A DNA stretch of 64,000 bases from Amia ocellicauda. Taxonomy: Eukaryota > Chordata > Actinopteri > Amiiformes > Amiidae. The position numbers were made by a program, and so were the translations under genes. The notes under the pieces are model-generated. The model saw only the letters and a program-made list of their open reading frames with translations, searched no databases and was not told where the DNA came from. The number at the start of each line of letters is the position of its first letter. The first letter of the stretch is position 1. The stretch lies in NCBI RefSeq assembly GCF_036373705.1, contig NC_089856.1, positions 26,932,798-26,996,797 on the forward strand, written 5' to 3'. Positions 1 to 12,286 of this stretch are shown here, in pieces.

Positions 1-43
1 TCTGTCCTATTCCTGAGGCCTCATCTGTTTCAACAGCCCAGCG

Positions 44-45
<2 letters not shown>

Positions 46-76
<31 letters not shown>
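46..76. repeat. (TA)n microsatellite
   Basis: Simple TA run that directly abuts the left end of the transposon at 77. TA is also the target site of Tc1/mariner elements, so the run is a natural landing site. Confidence 0.9.
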
Positions 77-78
<2 letters not shown>

Positions 79-814
79 GGTCAAATGTTTTAGAACACCC
101 CAGTTTTTCCAGTTTTGTTTTTAATTTAAGCAGGTCAAGTCCAGATAATAACCTGAAATGGTACAAAGGTAAGCGGTAAACTGCCAGAGGTTAAATCAAA
201 GTTTAGGTAACCAAAAACTCAAAATAAATGTACATTTCAGAGTTACTACATACAGCTCTGGAAAATGAGACCACTTAACATTGATTTCTGAACTTGGAGT
301 GGTCTCTTAATTTTTTCCAGAGCTGTGTATACTCTGTTACTACACCCTCTTAAGCATTATCTGGCAGTGTTACACACAGCTCCTGTGCATAGAAGTTACA
401 CTGTATTCCTACAATGTGTACATCGTTTGAAAGCTTATTCTCTTGGCTACCAGCGCATTTAATTCTCAAACACATCCAAATTAGTTTCCGTGTTACAGAA
501 GTCTTCTCCGGGGGGGGGGGGGCATTCAGACGGTCACAGATCACTCAGTTTTGATCTGATTTCTTTGCAAATAGGCTTTTTTTGTTCAGAACAACCTAAC
601 AATCAAACACAGAGAAGATCCAATTATGTAAAAGAGATTTCCATCTTAACCTTTTGAGCTCTCTACGGGTTGCTTCTACCAAAACGTGGATGGTCTTGTT
701 TTGATCAGTAGACTGTCTAGTTCCGGAATATTTTCTGAGATTTTGTATCTCTACTCAGACCAAGTATTACCGCACCCCCCCAAAAAACTGAGGTGTTGTA
801 AAACTTTTGACTGG
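77..814. mobile_element. Non-autonomous Tc1/mariner-like element with imperfect terminal inverted repeats
   Basis: The left end reads CCGGTCAAATGTTTTAGAAC and the reverse complement of the right end begins CCAGTCAAAAGTTTTACAAC. Both ends are flanked by TA (75-76 and 815-816), as expected of a Tc1/mariner target duplication. No transposase reading frame is present. A 16-base G run lies near 508-523 and a second, smaller element is nested inside at 253-327. I infer a deleted, non-autonomous copy. Confidence 0.65.
253..327. mobile_element. Short MITE nested in the element at 77-814
   Basis: About 75 bp with terminal inverted repeats: CAGCTCTGGAAAATGAGACC on the left and its complement (AGTGGTCTCTTAATT, then TTCCAGAGCTG) on the right, flanked by TA. 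The same termini occur in the truncated element at 33698-33926, so the two belong to one family. Confidence 0.65.
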
Positions 815-839
815 TAGTGTGTACGTATATATATATATA

Positions 840-2060
840 CACTCACCTAAAGGATTATTAGGAACACCATACTAATACTGTGTTTGACCCCCTTTCGCCT
901 TCAGAACTGCCTTAATTCTACGTGGCATTGATTCAACAAGGTGCTGAAAGCATTCTTTAGAAATGTTGGCCTATATTGATAGGATAGCATCTTGCAGTTG
1001 ATGGAGATTTGTGGGATGCACATCCAGGGCACGAAGCTCCCGTTCCACCACATCCCAAAGATGCTCTATTGGGTTGAGATCTGGTGACTGTGGGGGCCAG
1101 TTTAGTACAGTGAACTCATTGTCATGTTCAAGAAACCAATTTGAAAGTATTCGACCTTTGTGACATGGTGCATTATCCTGCTGGAAGTAGCCATCAGAGG
1201 ATGGGTACATGGTGGTCATAAAGGGATGGACATGGTCAGAAACAATGCTCAGGTAGGCCGTGGCATTTAAACGATGCCCAATTGGCACTAAGGGGCCTAA
1301 AGTGTGCCAAGAAAACATCCCAAACACCTTTACACCACCACCACCAGCCTGCACAGTGGTAACAAGGCATGATGGATCCATGTTCTCATTCTGTTTACGC
1401 CAAATTCTGACTCTACCATCTGAATGTCTCAACAGAAATCGAGACTCATCAGACCAGGCAACATTTTTCCAGTCTTCAACTGTCCAATTTTGGTGAGCTT
1501 GTGCAAATTGTAGCCTCTTTTTCCTATTTGTAGTGGAGATGATTGGTACCCGGTGGGGTCTTCTGCTGTTGTAGCCCATCCGCCTCAAGGTTGTACGTGT
1601 TGTGGCTTCACAAATGCTTTGCTGCATACCTCGGTTGTAACGAGTGGTTATTTCAGTCAAAGTTGCTCTTCTATCAGCTTGAATCAGTCGGCCCATTCTC
1701 CTCTGACCTCTAGCATCAACAAGGCATTTTCGCCCACAGGACTGCCGCATACTGAATGTTTTTCCCTTTTCACACCATTCTTTGTAAACCCTAGAAATGG
1801 TTGTGCGTGAAAATCCCAGTAACTGAGCAGATTGTGAAATACTCAGACCGGCCCGTCTGGCACCAACAACCATGCCACGCTCAAAATTGCTTAAATCACC
1901 TTTCTTTCCCATTCAGACATTCAGTTTGGAGTTCAGGAGATTGTCTTGACCAGGACCACACCCCTAAATGCATTGAAGCAACTGCCATGTGATTGGTTGG
2001 TTAGATAATTGCATTAATGAGAAATTGAACAGGTGTTCCTAATAATCCTTTAGGTGAGTG
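840..2060 (-). mobile_element. Tc1/mariner DD36E element, copy 1 (1,221 bp)
   Basis: Terminal inverted repeats start CACTCACCTAAAGGATTATT and the copy has exactly the same length as copy 2 at 32443-33663, which is in the opposite orientation. It carries a transposase gene on the minus strand that is broken near its 3' end. The left TA flank is at 838-839 inside a TA microsatellite. Confidence 0.92.
874..1912 (-). pseudogene. Tc1/mariner DD36E transposase, truncated by a premature stop
   Basis: Transposases of this family cut and paste their own element, with an N-terminal paired-type DNA-binding region and a DDE catalytic domain. The frame starts at the ATG at 1910-1912 and runs 313 codons. 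It has the helix-turn-helix region, the first Asp (AWSDES), the second Asp (FQQDNAPCH) and the Glu (NPIEHLWD). It stops where copy 2 has Trp-314: the TGG codon has become TAG. Homologous sequence continues to about 874. Other private changes include KVFGMFS in place of MVWGMFS. The product would lack about 33 C-terminal residues and is probably inactive. Confidence 0.88.
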
Positions 2061-2738
2061 TGTGTATATATATATAAAGAATTGTTTTTTACAGAAAGTG
2101 CAGGAATAACAACCAGCACTCTCACTTTGACTAAAGTGTAATCTTTAATATAATTCAGTACAAATATTGCAGGCTGGATTAAAATGTGTTTGCTATGTAT
2201 TAGTAATTACAGAAGCACATACATTTAACAAGAAAAAACAGTGGAGAGTTACTATGCAGCTCTCAGGTGGTTCAGGTCATGTAACCTGTCAGTCAGTCAT
2301 TCACAGTGGACAGTTTTCATTGCAATGGAATGTTTTTTGATGTTCTCTTCATTCCAACAAACACTTTGGAGCTGTATTAAGCCATCTTCTCCAAGATGTC
2401 TCTTTGCTGTTTGGTTTGAAGTGGAAGAAGCAGAACTGATTTTCTCCCTGCATCTCCATTTCGTAAAGCTCTTGCGAGGTTTCACTACACACCAAAAGTC
2501 AATGATTTGCTTTTAAAAATCAATTTCTGCAACACTCTTTGCAGGTTTTTTCAGGAATGTTCAGGATCCTGAAAATTGTCTGTATCCTGGAATGATAGAA
2601 AAATAAGCTCACATTTGAGACAGACAGTAACAAAGTAACACCTCAACAACAATACGAAAGTTGTCAGTCGAGTGCTTTTGTGTGCAGGGTCTCCCCCAGG
2701 GAAGCTACCAATTAGAGGACCAAGATAGCAGGAGAACT
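2061..2738. other. GPR160 3' flank and probable 3' UTR
   Basis: No coding sequence recognised. A possible ATTAAA polyadenylation signal for the minus strand lies at 2144-2149 (TTTAAT on the plus strand). If it is used, the 3' UTR is about 590 bases and ends close to the transposon at 840-2060. Confidence 0.35.
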
Positions 2739-3761
2739 TCAAGGATCCTCAGTTCCTGAGCTTGAAAGGGCTTTATAATCAGGAGCAAACATAGTGTCTC
2801 TGGGATCTGTGCTGCAATTCCAGTTGCAGAAACCATCTGGAAATAAGATGCCCTTTTCAACTTTAAACACCTGGTATTGGAGCCAGTAAACTGCTCCAAT
2901 CAGAAAACTGTTCAAGAAGCAGAGCCAAGGAACGTTCATGTCCAGGTAGGCAGGGATCTCAGCTCTCAGCAGCAAGATCGCCAACTGTAGACACACAAAG
3001 GGAAACCAGGTGCTGAGGAAACACACTGTTACCCTAAACAACACTTGTTGCTTTGACTCAGGATTTGCTTTGGATTGCGTTAATGTCCACATGGGCTCCC
3101 CAGAGATGGACTTTCCATGATCAATGAAGCAGTAGAGTACAATTTCAGGGATACAGTAGAGGAGAGCACAGCTCAGAACCATGAGGAGGCCCAGGGAGAG
3201 ACAGAAACTCTGGAAGCTAGTGGAGATAAAGCACTCAAATAAGAGGAGGTGGAAACTCGGCCACACTTCAGGATAGAAGTTAGAAGCCAAGAAGACATAG
3301 AGCAGGGCGAGGATCCAAACTATGGCCACAGACAGTATGTAGGTCAGCTTCCAGGCCCAGTGCAAAGGCCGATGACGAGAGGACAGGGTGCAGTAGTAAT
3401 CAAGGCCCGTGAGGAGGAACACGGGCCAGTGCAGGATCTCATAAGTGAAGCAGGCCACCTGTACCAGGGTGCAGATGTGATATTTTGTGAAACGGAAACC
3501 CAAAAGGCAGAAGTCCTCCAGGAAGTAAATGAGGGAGAAGATGAGAATTAGCAGGGTATCGATCAGCGTCAGGGAAATGCAGAAGTAGCCAAGGAAGCTT
3601 TTGTTCACTTGGCCTCTCTTCAGGAGCACGAGGGCCCAGTTCAGCAGGCCTTTTCCAGCCAGGACCAGTAGTAAGGAGGAAATGGTGTTGGCCAGTGGGT
3701 CAGCAGTCTCCTGCTGTGACTGCAGCCCCTCAGAACAGTTCTGACATGCAGAGACAGCCAT
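2739..3761 (-). CDS. gpr160: GPR160, orphan class A-like G protein-coupled receptor
   Basis: Seven-pass plasma-membrane receptor of the GPR160 family; a role as a CART peptide receptor has been proposed in mammals but it is still classed as an orphan. The single coding exon gives 340 aa, against 338 in human. Family blocks are clear: YFCISL in TM2, RFTKYHIC before TM3 (residues 90-97), FLSTWFPFV in TM6 (about 248-256), and IPAYLDMNVPWL plus NSFLIGAVYW in TM7 (about 269-293). An N-glycosylation sequon NCS is at residue 8. As in human GPR160, the DRY motif is absent (LDY instead) and no NPxxY is seen. I chose the ATG at 3759-3761 because the reading MAVSACQNCS aligns with the human start and a splice acceptor (tgatgcctcag) abuts it. 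The frame stays open to an upstream ATG at 3833, which would add 24 residues. Confidence 0.94.
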   Translation of the reverse strand: MAVSACQNCSEGLQSQQETADPLANTISSLLLVLAGKGLLNWALVLLKRGQVNKSFLGYFCISLTLIDTLLILIFSLIYFLEDFCLLGFRFTKYHICTLVQVACFTYEILHWPVFLLTGLDYYCTLSSRHRPLHWAWKLTYILSVAIVWILALLYVFLASNFYPEVWPSFHLLLFECFISTSFQSFCLSLGLLMVLSCALLYCIPEIVLYCFIDHGKSISGEPMWTLTQSKANPESKQQVLFRVTVCFLSTWFPFVCLQLAILLLRAEIPAYLDMNVPWLCFLNSFLIGAVYWLQYQVFKVEKGILFPDGFCNWNCSTDPRDTMFAPDYKALSSSGTEDP

Positions 3762-6700
3762 CTGAGGCATCACAGGAGTAAGACTGCAGCAGGTACCCTT
3801 TGTGTCACCTGCCAAGGCAAAATGGTGTACCATTCAATTAGAAGGCAATGAAATAAGGCGATAAGCAACTTTTAAGAGTCCAAAATCAACTGCTCTATGA
3901 GTACTATAGCCAAACAGGACTCAGCATGCACAAAACCCCTATCACTGGTTTCCTGTGTGTTTTTCTTCCTCGCCTTTAATGATAAGATAATGTAATGCAA
4001 ACAAGTCACCTAATGCAGCCACATCTTGATTAGCTGGTTTTCTTTTTCTCTCAGTAAAAGTGCTCAACTGTAGATGTTTCAGATGCTTCTAACACCTCTG
4101 CAAAAATCCCAGAAGACTCCAGGTCTCTTACAGTGTGACCCCACCTCTTGTATTGCTTTGTGCTGGTAAGGTTCAAGGTTCAGTGAAATATAAGAACATA
4201 ATCACTTTCAAATGGCCCCAGACCCTCCTACAATCTTATTATGTTAGCCAAAGAGAATACACACAGACAAAAGGGTCTGTTAATGGTTAATGAGCCATTT
4301 TCTAGGTAACGGGTTTAATGTAGTAGGGCTTGTATTTAGTAGAGCTACAGACATGAGGTGTTAGGTTCAAGCTTTGTTCATTTTGTCTGTCAAAACCTTT
4401 GTCATAGGCCTTGACCAGATCAAAACTTAAGCCTGCCCACAAAATATAAATAATTTGTACTCGATTACCATTTAATTTATTGTAAGAAGTTTATTTCTAC
4501 TACTTAAAAATAAAAACAATAGCATACAAGTTTGTAATTTGGAATTAACAGGTAGGTCAAACCTTGTGCTTTGGTCTAGACCACAGTCGCCATCAATTCC
4601 CCAAATGTGAAAGTTTGTCTCAGTCTGTGTAGTTAAGTCATGCTCACTGGTCCAGTCACCTGAAACAATAAAAAGTTTTAGTTTAAGGATATTGCTTAAA
4701 GGCCAGGTGAACTAAACAGAAAACAATGAGGGGCCATTTAAGGATCCCCTAAATTTCCCACTTAATTTTCCTTGAGTCTGCATTAATTACATGAATATGC
4801 TTATTTAAGGACAAGCTGCTGCAATTAAAACTGCAGTTACAATACTTAAGGGTTTTAAGCAACTGGCCACAGGCCTTGTTTGTTCTCAATTTATATATAC
4901 AATTGTGGTGAAAATTATTCCCTGGAATCCTTCAAGAAACAACTTGCCTAAGATTCAAAGATCAAAGTTCGACAGGAAAAACAAGCCCTGCAAGATAAGT
5001 AGACTTGCTCCCTCTTGATTTTAAATATTTCCTATGATTTTAAATGCTGCCTATTGTCAGATGCCTGCAGAGGCTTCCTTATGGACCCTCAGAATAATTA
5101 TAATCTCTAAGGTGCACAGTAATGCTAAGTACTGGTGAAAGGTAATAATCCTCACAGGTGTGTCTCTCTGAAAGGGTTGGATGAAACAGCAGCAATACAA
5201 ACAAATTAGGCAAAAGCGATTAGGACTTTAAAAAATAATCAAATACACTATTTTTTAATTTGGGGATTGTATGGATTTGGTGTGTGTATTAACCTAGATG
5301 GGAAAGTGGGAGTTGCCTGTTTCCTAATCATTTATAATGCCTTCAAGACTTGTATATTTAACATTTTTTTTAACTGTAATGTAACTCTTTCTACTAGACT
5401 AAAGGATTATTCTGAAAATGTGTTGCCTTTTTAAAGTATGTTTATAATATATGGCGACCTTTATGATGTAAAATAAACTCTAACAAAAATACAATTTAAT
5501 GGTCAAAATACCCTATTGTTTACTAATATTGTGAACAAAAATCCCTCTTTTTTGTTTTTTTCTTGTCAAAGGAAGCTGGAATATTTCTAAGCATACACAA
5601 TTTGTATTTGTTTAAGACAAATATAGATAAGAAAGTCATAATTAAAATTATTCTTAGGCTATTTTCTTAAGAGGTTTATATTACTGGAGCTGCTAATCGG
5701 GGGAGGTTTTACTGAAGTAAGGATAAATTTGATTTAACAAATGTTTACTGTCTTGTTTTAATGTAAACTTATAGCTTTTACTCCTTTTGTCGTAATGATC
5801 ATTATACACTGACACCTCTGCAATTAGACGTTAGGCAGCCAACTTGTTGATGAGCGTTGTCAAGGCGGAGCAACTAAGGACTGGAATTTGATTGGTTAGA
5901 TCAATTATTTACACCCGACTTGCACGCAATGCATCCAGTGTGAATACGAAAGACCCTAATAGTAGGTCCCCCAAGAAGTAACAGTATGTTTGAAGTTAAG
6001 CAAGCCAGAAACATTGTATATAATGCATACAGTAAAATAATAGAAAATAATGGTAAGATTGTGGTTCTTTTGCCAGTGAAACAGACACAAAGGTTAAGGC
6101 TACATTTTAAAAGGGAAAACAATTATTCGACTATTTTGTGTTATGCATGTACTACACTCATAAAGCGTCCATAAAGTGAGGACGTCAGCATATCAATGTT
6201 CTAGGAGAGGATTCAGACTCAATGAACAAAAATATATTGTAATATACTGCTTATATTTTGGAGCAGTATGCCAAGAGTAAGTGCTGCTATGATTGCTCTC
6301 TAATGGGGAATTATGGTAAGAATGGTCTGAAGGCAAAACATCTGCTGCTGCATTTTCTTTTGAGATGATTATAAAAGCTTTAGATACAAATCAATAGTTT
6401 ATTTCTGGTGCTTTGGCTTTTGCTAGTATTTCAGGAAAGGTGGACCAGCCCATAAGAAAGTTTGCCTATGCTACACAATGTATTGTTAATAATCCCATGA
6501 TGCACCATGTACCATGATATTATTGACAATACACTGTGTACTATAGTTTATACAAATACCATGGTATGATGGCTCATATGGTAAATATTATCCTAGGTTA
6601 GTGAAACTGTCTATAGTACTATACAATATTGCATACTAAACAAATCGAGCAGATGCTTTCTGTAAGCTACTGTGATACTATGCTATTCGATTTAACTTGT

Positions 6701-7694
6701 ATCACCATTATTTCATTATTCCCACCATGTATATATTACCAAAACATTCATTGCTTGTTAATTTAAATGTCATGGTTGTAACAATTTCAGAGACATTATG
6801 AAAGGCTCCAACACAAGGTAAAATGAATAAAATATTTAACATTTTCAAAATTATTAATTTCATATAAAAATGTAAAATTACAACTTAACCTTATTTAAGA
6901 TTTTTTGTTTTGTTTTGTCTCAATTGCTTTGATAAACCCTTAAATCAACAAACAACAACCATTTTAAAACGTAAAATGGCGAGAAAAAATATATAGTACA
7001 AAGTCGAGCACTTTAAAAACCGTTTATTACTATTTTAACATTTTATTTTTTAAGTGGTCTTTTGACCTCGGATAAAAACAATCTGTAACAATTTAATGCG
7101 CGTCTTTCTAAACGGTCTTTCTAGTAACCATTTCTGGAAACAAATGTATTTGAAAAATAAACAGATTTTTGATCAATGTAAGGTTTTCATATTTATAAAA
7201 CAAATGTGGTCCAAGACTTTACAAACTACACATATTTAAAAGTTATAAGATATTTAGCAGGATTTAATTAATTATATATAGCCTTGTCAACCACTCTGTA
7301 TAGAAAGTCAAATTGTAGGTTGAACAGTAGGTTATATTGTACCATGGTAACAATTATATTATTTTATTTACACTATATTGTGGTATTTTATGAAGATTTT
7401 CAGTTTTCAGTCTGGTATACTGCTTTTATTATTAGTAGTACACCATGCTAAACTTTCATATGGGTTAGCTGACTTCCACAAAAAGGTGGAACGATGGAGA
7501 GATAAGACGGTGTATGAAAATACAATAGGTCGGCTACATGTATACTGAACTATTGACCAGTTTAATGCGTTCATACTGGAATGTCCACATAAACACAAAA
7601 ATGTAAATTGGGAAGAGAGAAATGAAATGTGGGTGTCGTTAGGTTTACATAATAAATAAAACGCCCTTTCTCGTTATCAATTATTGTTTTAATT
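3762..7694. other. GPR160 upstream region, AT-rich, no gene recognised
   Basis: About 3.9 kb between GPR160 and the first SINE. It should contain the GPR160 5' UTR exons and promoter. One candidate non-coding exon is listed separately at 4563-4659. A relatively GC-rich patch with an ATTGG box lies near 5820-5900. No open frame here resembles a known protein. Confidence 0.5.
4563..4659 (-). other. Possible non-coding 5' exon of GPR160
   Basis: On the minus strand a good acceptor (attgtttcag) precedes 4659 and a donor (ACAAG then gtttga) follows 4563, giving a 97-base exon candidate. It could splice to the acceptor at 3762. This rests on splice-site appearance only. Confidence 0.22.
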
Positions 7695-7845
7695 TTTCTT
7701 AGCAGACGCCCTTATCCAGGGTGACTTACAGTTGTCACAATATATCACATTATCCATGCACACAATTACCCATTTGTACCCGTGCTTATTATTTACAGGC
7801 AATGCAGGTAAAGCACTCAAGGGAACAGCACCCTCCTCTAGCACT
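7695..7845 (-). repeat. tRNA-derived SINE fragment with L2-like tail, reverse orientation
   Basis: The tail AGCAGACGCCCTTATCCAGG is the complement of the 3' tail of the SINE at 59065-59296. The next bases (cacaatatatcacattat, then acccatttgtaccc, then gtaaagcactcaaggg) follow that SINE in reverse order. The head with the B box has decayed or is missing. Confidence 0.65.
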
Positions 7846-8918
7846 TATACCAATTTATGTATATAAGTTGGTAGGGGGAAGGATATGCATAAAAACACTT
7901 AACCCTTACAGGTTAACATACAGAAAACACAAACCCTTTCACCCACCCTACTAAAACCAACCAACCAACAAAAGCACACTGAAATATATACAAATATATC
8001 AAAGACCGTGTATTTCCCACACGTATATAATGAAACACATCACCTGGTTTACCATGGATCCGACCGTAGGCATGTGTACGACCACAGGCTGATTTGCAGT
8101 CTTCAACCTGTAACGCAACTAGTTCTCCGTATGGTATAATAATAATTATTATTATTATAGACTTGTGAATGTTTTGATACAGAAACTCAAACCCTCTGAT
8201 GGTAGCAGCTTCAACTGGAGACTACTTTTAAAGGAAGAGGTATTCATAAGGAGGAGCCTCCGGGTGGAGGAGGTTGTTCATCGGTAAAACGGTAAAACCT
8301 GAAATGCAGCATAACACAAAAAAAGACACTGAGACTTTGCTCAGAGGACAATATTAAGTAGTTTCCTATTGTATCGGTTTATTCAGAAGTGTTATGGATA
8401 ATGCCACACAGCCTTCTTATTCCTGGGGTGGGCTCAGTACTATTCACAGGTGCATTGTTCCAGTAACCCGAACCTGTTTACATACTGAATAGGCAGATCC
8501 CGATAATAACCCGGGTTTCAAGGTTGAATTATTCTGGTTAAAACGGACTCGTTTGTAGCATATGTTCCTTTGAAAACTTACAGTTGTATTGCTGGTACAT
8601 TTTTGTCAGGAAGTATGAACAAGTCTAAATCACCAAACCAATCCGAACATCTTTCATATGCACTTTACCGAGTATGATAATACAGATTTATTACACAACA
8701 ATTGAAACCGTACCCTGTTGATGAGTTTAAAGTACTGTTCCTAATATGAATGTCGCGAAAATGACGTCATGTAGACTTGAATAATGTTTGGCAGTTAAGT
8801 TTTAATTATATTTAAAGTTATTATGGCTGCAGTATTTACATTATTATAATATTTCAACTTATGTAGTTTCTAACGTACTGATTTCCATGGTCCCTTAGAG
8901 TACTTAAGTGGACCTGTA
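7846..8918. other. Intergenic, nothing recognised
   Basis: AT-rich DNA with short ATT runs near 8140-8158. No coding sequence, RNA gene or clear transposon found. Confidence 0.5.
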
Positions 8919-10065
8919 CAGTGCCTATAGAAACTTTACACACCCTTCACATTTGTCTGTTTCATAGTTTCATGCACTTAAGTTACATACAAAACAACAA
9001 TAATTGGTTAGGTCTCCACCCGCTTGAGTTCATACTTGGTGGAAGCCCATTTGGCAGCAATTACAGCTGGGATAGGTCTCTACTAACTTTGCAAAGAGAG
9101 CTGGCAATATTTGTCCATTCTTCTTTACCAAACTGTTCAAGCTCTGTCAAGTTCCTTGGGGAGCATTGATGGACAGCAATCTTCAAGTCATGCCACAAAT
9201 GTTCACATGGATTTAGGTTGAGGCTCTGACTGGGCCACTCATGGACATTTACCTATTTTTTTACTTAGCCACTTCCTAATAGTTTTGGCTGTATGTTTTG
9301 GGTTGTCATGCTGAAAGGTAAACTTTTGTTTCAGTTTCAGTTTCTTGCAGAGGACAACAGGTTTTCCCTGAGGACTTTTCTATTCTTTGCTCCATTCATT
9401 TTCCTTTCTATCCTGTCAAATGTCCCAGTCCTTGCTGTTGAGAAACATCCCCATAACATGATGCTGGCACCTCCATACTTCACACCAGGGATGATGCTTT
9501 GGTTTAGATGCTGTGTTGGGTTTGCGCAAAAGATAATACTTTAAATTGAAGAACAAAATACTATTTTTGTTTAGTTAGACAAAGAAACTTCTTGCCACTT
9601 CTTGCTTGGTCATCCAGTTTGAAGGGATGGTTTGATCTAGTCAGGGTCTTAGTGGTGTCATTCACCTTCCACTTTTTAATAATAATCTTGACCATGCTCC
9701 AAGGGATATTCAAGGCCTTTGTTTGTGTATTCCCTCCCCCTGATCTGTGCCTTTAAACAACTTTGTACCAGAGTTAATTTGAAAGCTCCTTGGTGCTCAT
9801 GAGTCTTTGCTTTGAAATGCATCACCCAGCAGAGGCAATCTACGGAAACTGATGATTTTATAGTGAAATTCACATTTAACACAGGTGGAGGCCACTTAAT
9901 TGGTTTGTGATCTTGAAGGCAATTGCTTAAAGCTAAGTTAGGAAGGCTATTACAAGGGGGTGGCCAGTTTATCCAACCAAGCTATTGCAGTTTTGATTTT
10001 TAATATATTTTCTACAAATGTCTAGAATATATATATTTTTCAATTGGAAGTTGTAAGGAATTGAA
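8919..10065 (-). mobile_element. Decayed Tc1-like element, minus strand, right end missing
   Basis: The left end CAGTGCCTATAGAAACTTTA sits after a TA and is a typical fish Tc1 terminus. Downstream the complement of Tc1 transposase is visible in pieces: the C-terminal block near 9040-9180, the region before it to 9550, and the N-terminal region near 9680-9880. Many frameshifts and stops are present. The expected matching right terminus is not visible, so the end near 10065 is approximate. Confidence 0.7.
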
Positions 10066-10640
10066 TGGGAATATGTGGGAATAATTGAAGAATCATTGAA
10101 TATGCATTAAATACTGATTAATAATCTAACAGATTATACTGGCTACTGAATAATAAACAATATAGCTAATTAGTAGATAGGTCAAACCCTCTAGTACATT
10201 TCACTGCACCACTTCTGTAACCTTGTGGACGGCTGTCAGAAACAAAAGGAATTTTTGTTATCAATATATCCATGTTTACCTCATTCTCTCAAAGGGTCAA
10301 GGCAAGGGAAATCAAATGTTATGAGAACTGAGTGTCTCTGTCTGCTACAGACTTCTCAAGACACAGACAGAAAGGCAGATACACACAGCCAAATTAATTA
10401 ATTTCGAATAGTCCAATATAGTTACTGATCAATACTAGAAGTTCTTACAATACTGTAAAATTGATTAATCTTTATTTAAATTAACCAGGTGATACATGCA
10501 CGTAGCGCTTAATCGATAACCATAGGGTGAACTAGAGAATGAACATCCAGCATATATAGCAAACTACACTATTAGTATGTATTGTATAAATAAATGTTTA
10601 TAAATTGAAGTTTATAAATTAACTGACAGGGGAACCTTAG
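10066..10640. other. Intergenic, AT-rich, nothing recognised
   Basis: No open frame, RNA gene or repeat could be supported here. Confidence 0.45.
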
Positions 10641-10689
10641 ACAACATAAACGTAACAGTACGCCCACCCATGGCCCGTCACTGTTTGAA

Positions 10690-10908
10690 CCTGCTACGAT
10701 TGGTGCAGATGACTGGTCGTGTTCGTGCTGCGCAGATGTCCGCAGTCCTGCGCGGATCTGCGCAGCTTCACCAATGGGATCTGCGAACTTCATCAGATCT
10801 GCGCAGAGCAGTGGAAATCTGCGCAACAATAACGTGACTAGTGTTCCTGTTCAAGGCCCAATGACAGCCTACTCGTAAAGGCAACGGCTGCGTCTGTTAT
10901 TTTTAAAG
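10690..10908 (+). promoter_or_regulatory. Candidate promoter and first non-coding exon of the NAD kinase gene
   Basis: A GC-richer island in AT-rich surroundings. TGCGCA, the half-site of the NRF1 motif, occurs at 10729-10734, 10759-10764, 10800-10805 and 10820-10825, with TGCGCG at 10749-10754. CCAAT boxes lie at 10771-10775 and near 10859, and an inverted one at about 10699-10703. A donor-like AAAG-gtacat ends a possible non-coding exon at 10908. It is 1.4 kb upstream of the acceptor at 12286, on the same strand as the kinase. The function is inferred from composition and position only. Confidence 0.4.
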
Positions 10909-12286
10909 GTACATGATAACTGTGTTACTGTTTGTTTATTGCTATTTTTGGATGCACTTTAATTTAAAAGCACATTTATTATGAAATCGGTACTTCTATA
11001 GTATTATCCTAATATGAAAGCCTAAACCGGAAAACATCTCAAGTCAAGGTTTACAATAATGTCAGATCTGAGATATTGGTAGCTAGAAAAAGGCAAAGCT
11101 AGTATCTGTCTTACGGAGCTGCAACTATACCAGCGGTTCTAGCTAGTGCACCTATTATTAAGCTTTTGTTTTTCTGTCGTGATTTGTTTCTTGTTCAGAA
11201 ACCCTTTCGTTCGACCGTAAAACGTGTTTGTTTGGACATCCGTTTTATTTTCCACGCTAATATACATACCCTTGACACTTCCTGCAACACCGCTCTACAT
11301 TTCACCTGTAAGTGCTACCGTAACAAATTGTAAAGATACTACCAGTTAATGATTTATTTTATACATTTGATGATGGCAAGAAGTGGCCACAATAATAAAA
11401 ATAATACTCGGTATCACAAACCGTAGCAATTGTGAAGCTACAATGATTTCCAGCTGCCCTAACATTGTCCCTTTGTTGTTTACTGTAAAATGTATGATTT
11501 GGTTCATGTCGGGACGCTTGCGTATGTTCGTAGGTGTTCACCATGCACTCTTGATTAAATTGGGTGCATGGACTATGTATATGTTGTGATCAATATTGAT
11601 TAGTCATACATTTTTCTTTCCAACCATATTGTTAATCCCTTTCCTCTATAACATCTATAATAGACGTTATAATATTTTAAAATGGAAAATATAAAAAAAA
11701 TCAAGATTACAAAGACAAGTTCTGGTCCAACTGTCATGTCTATTGCATATTTATTATGTTGCTAATGTTATAGCACTGAGGCACAGAAACAGCAGCTTTG
11801 GTTTCTCAAGTGCTTATTGCTTTCAGAATTGAAGGCAGCCTACAATCATCATTGTCCTCCCAGGAGTATTAATTACAACATTGCATTGTCTGTAGCTTCG
11901 CTGAACCAGAGCGTCCTTTCTCAGAAATGTTTGTTTACAAGAAAAGAAACCCACTTGATCAGGAAGCACTTTTACTGTTATTTTTTAAAAAGCAGACCAT
12001 AAAAGCCACCAATTGTACTACTTATTCCTGTTCTTCTTAGGCCATATTTGCTATCTCCTGTGTTTTAAGATTTAATGCAACAGTGTATTCAAATGGCAAT
12101 AATGTTCTATTTTCTAAGACTACCATCTATGTATATTTTATCTTATAATACCTACATGTTAGGACTAAATACTACAGAACACTCCAACAAAATTAGTCTA
12201 AACATGTAAACATGTAATGTGTGTTTGTGTAGGAATGTGGAACATGCTTATTTTTGTCACTTTGTGAGTGTGCCTCTTCTTTGTAG
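10909..12286. other. Probable first intron of the NAD kinase gene
   Basis: AT-rich sequence between the candidate promoter and the acceptor gtgcctcttctttgtag ending at 12286. No coding sequence or clear transposon seen. Confidence 0.4.

Noticed and set aside
1260-1992. Open frames on the plus strand over 1260-1992 (63-85 codons)
   Set aside because: They are antisense to the DD36E transposase; the same shadows appear opposite copy 2.
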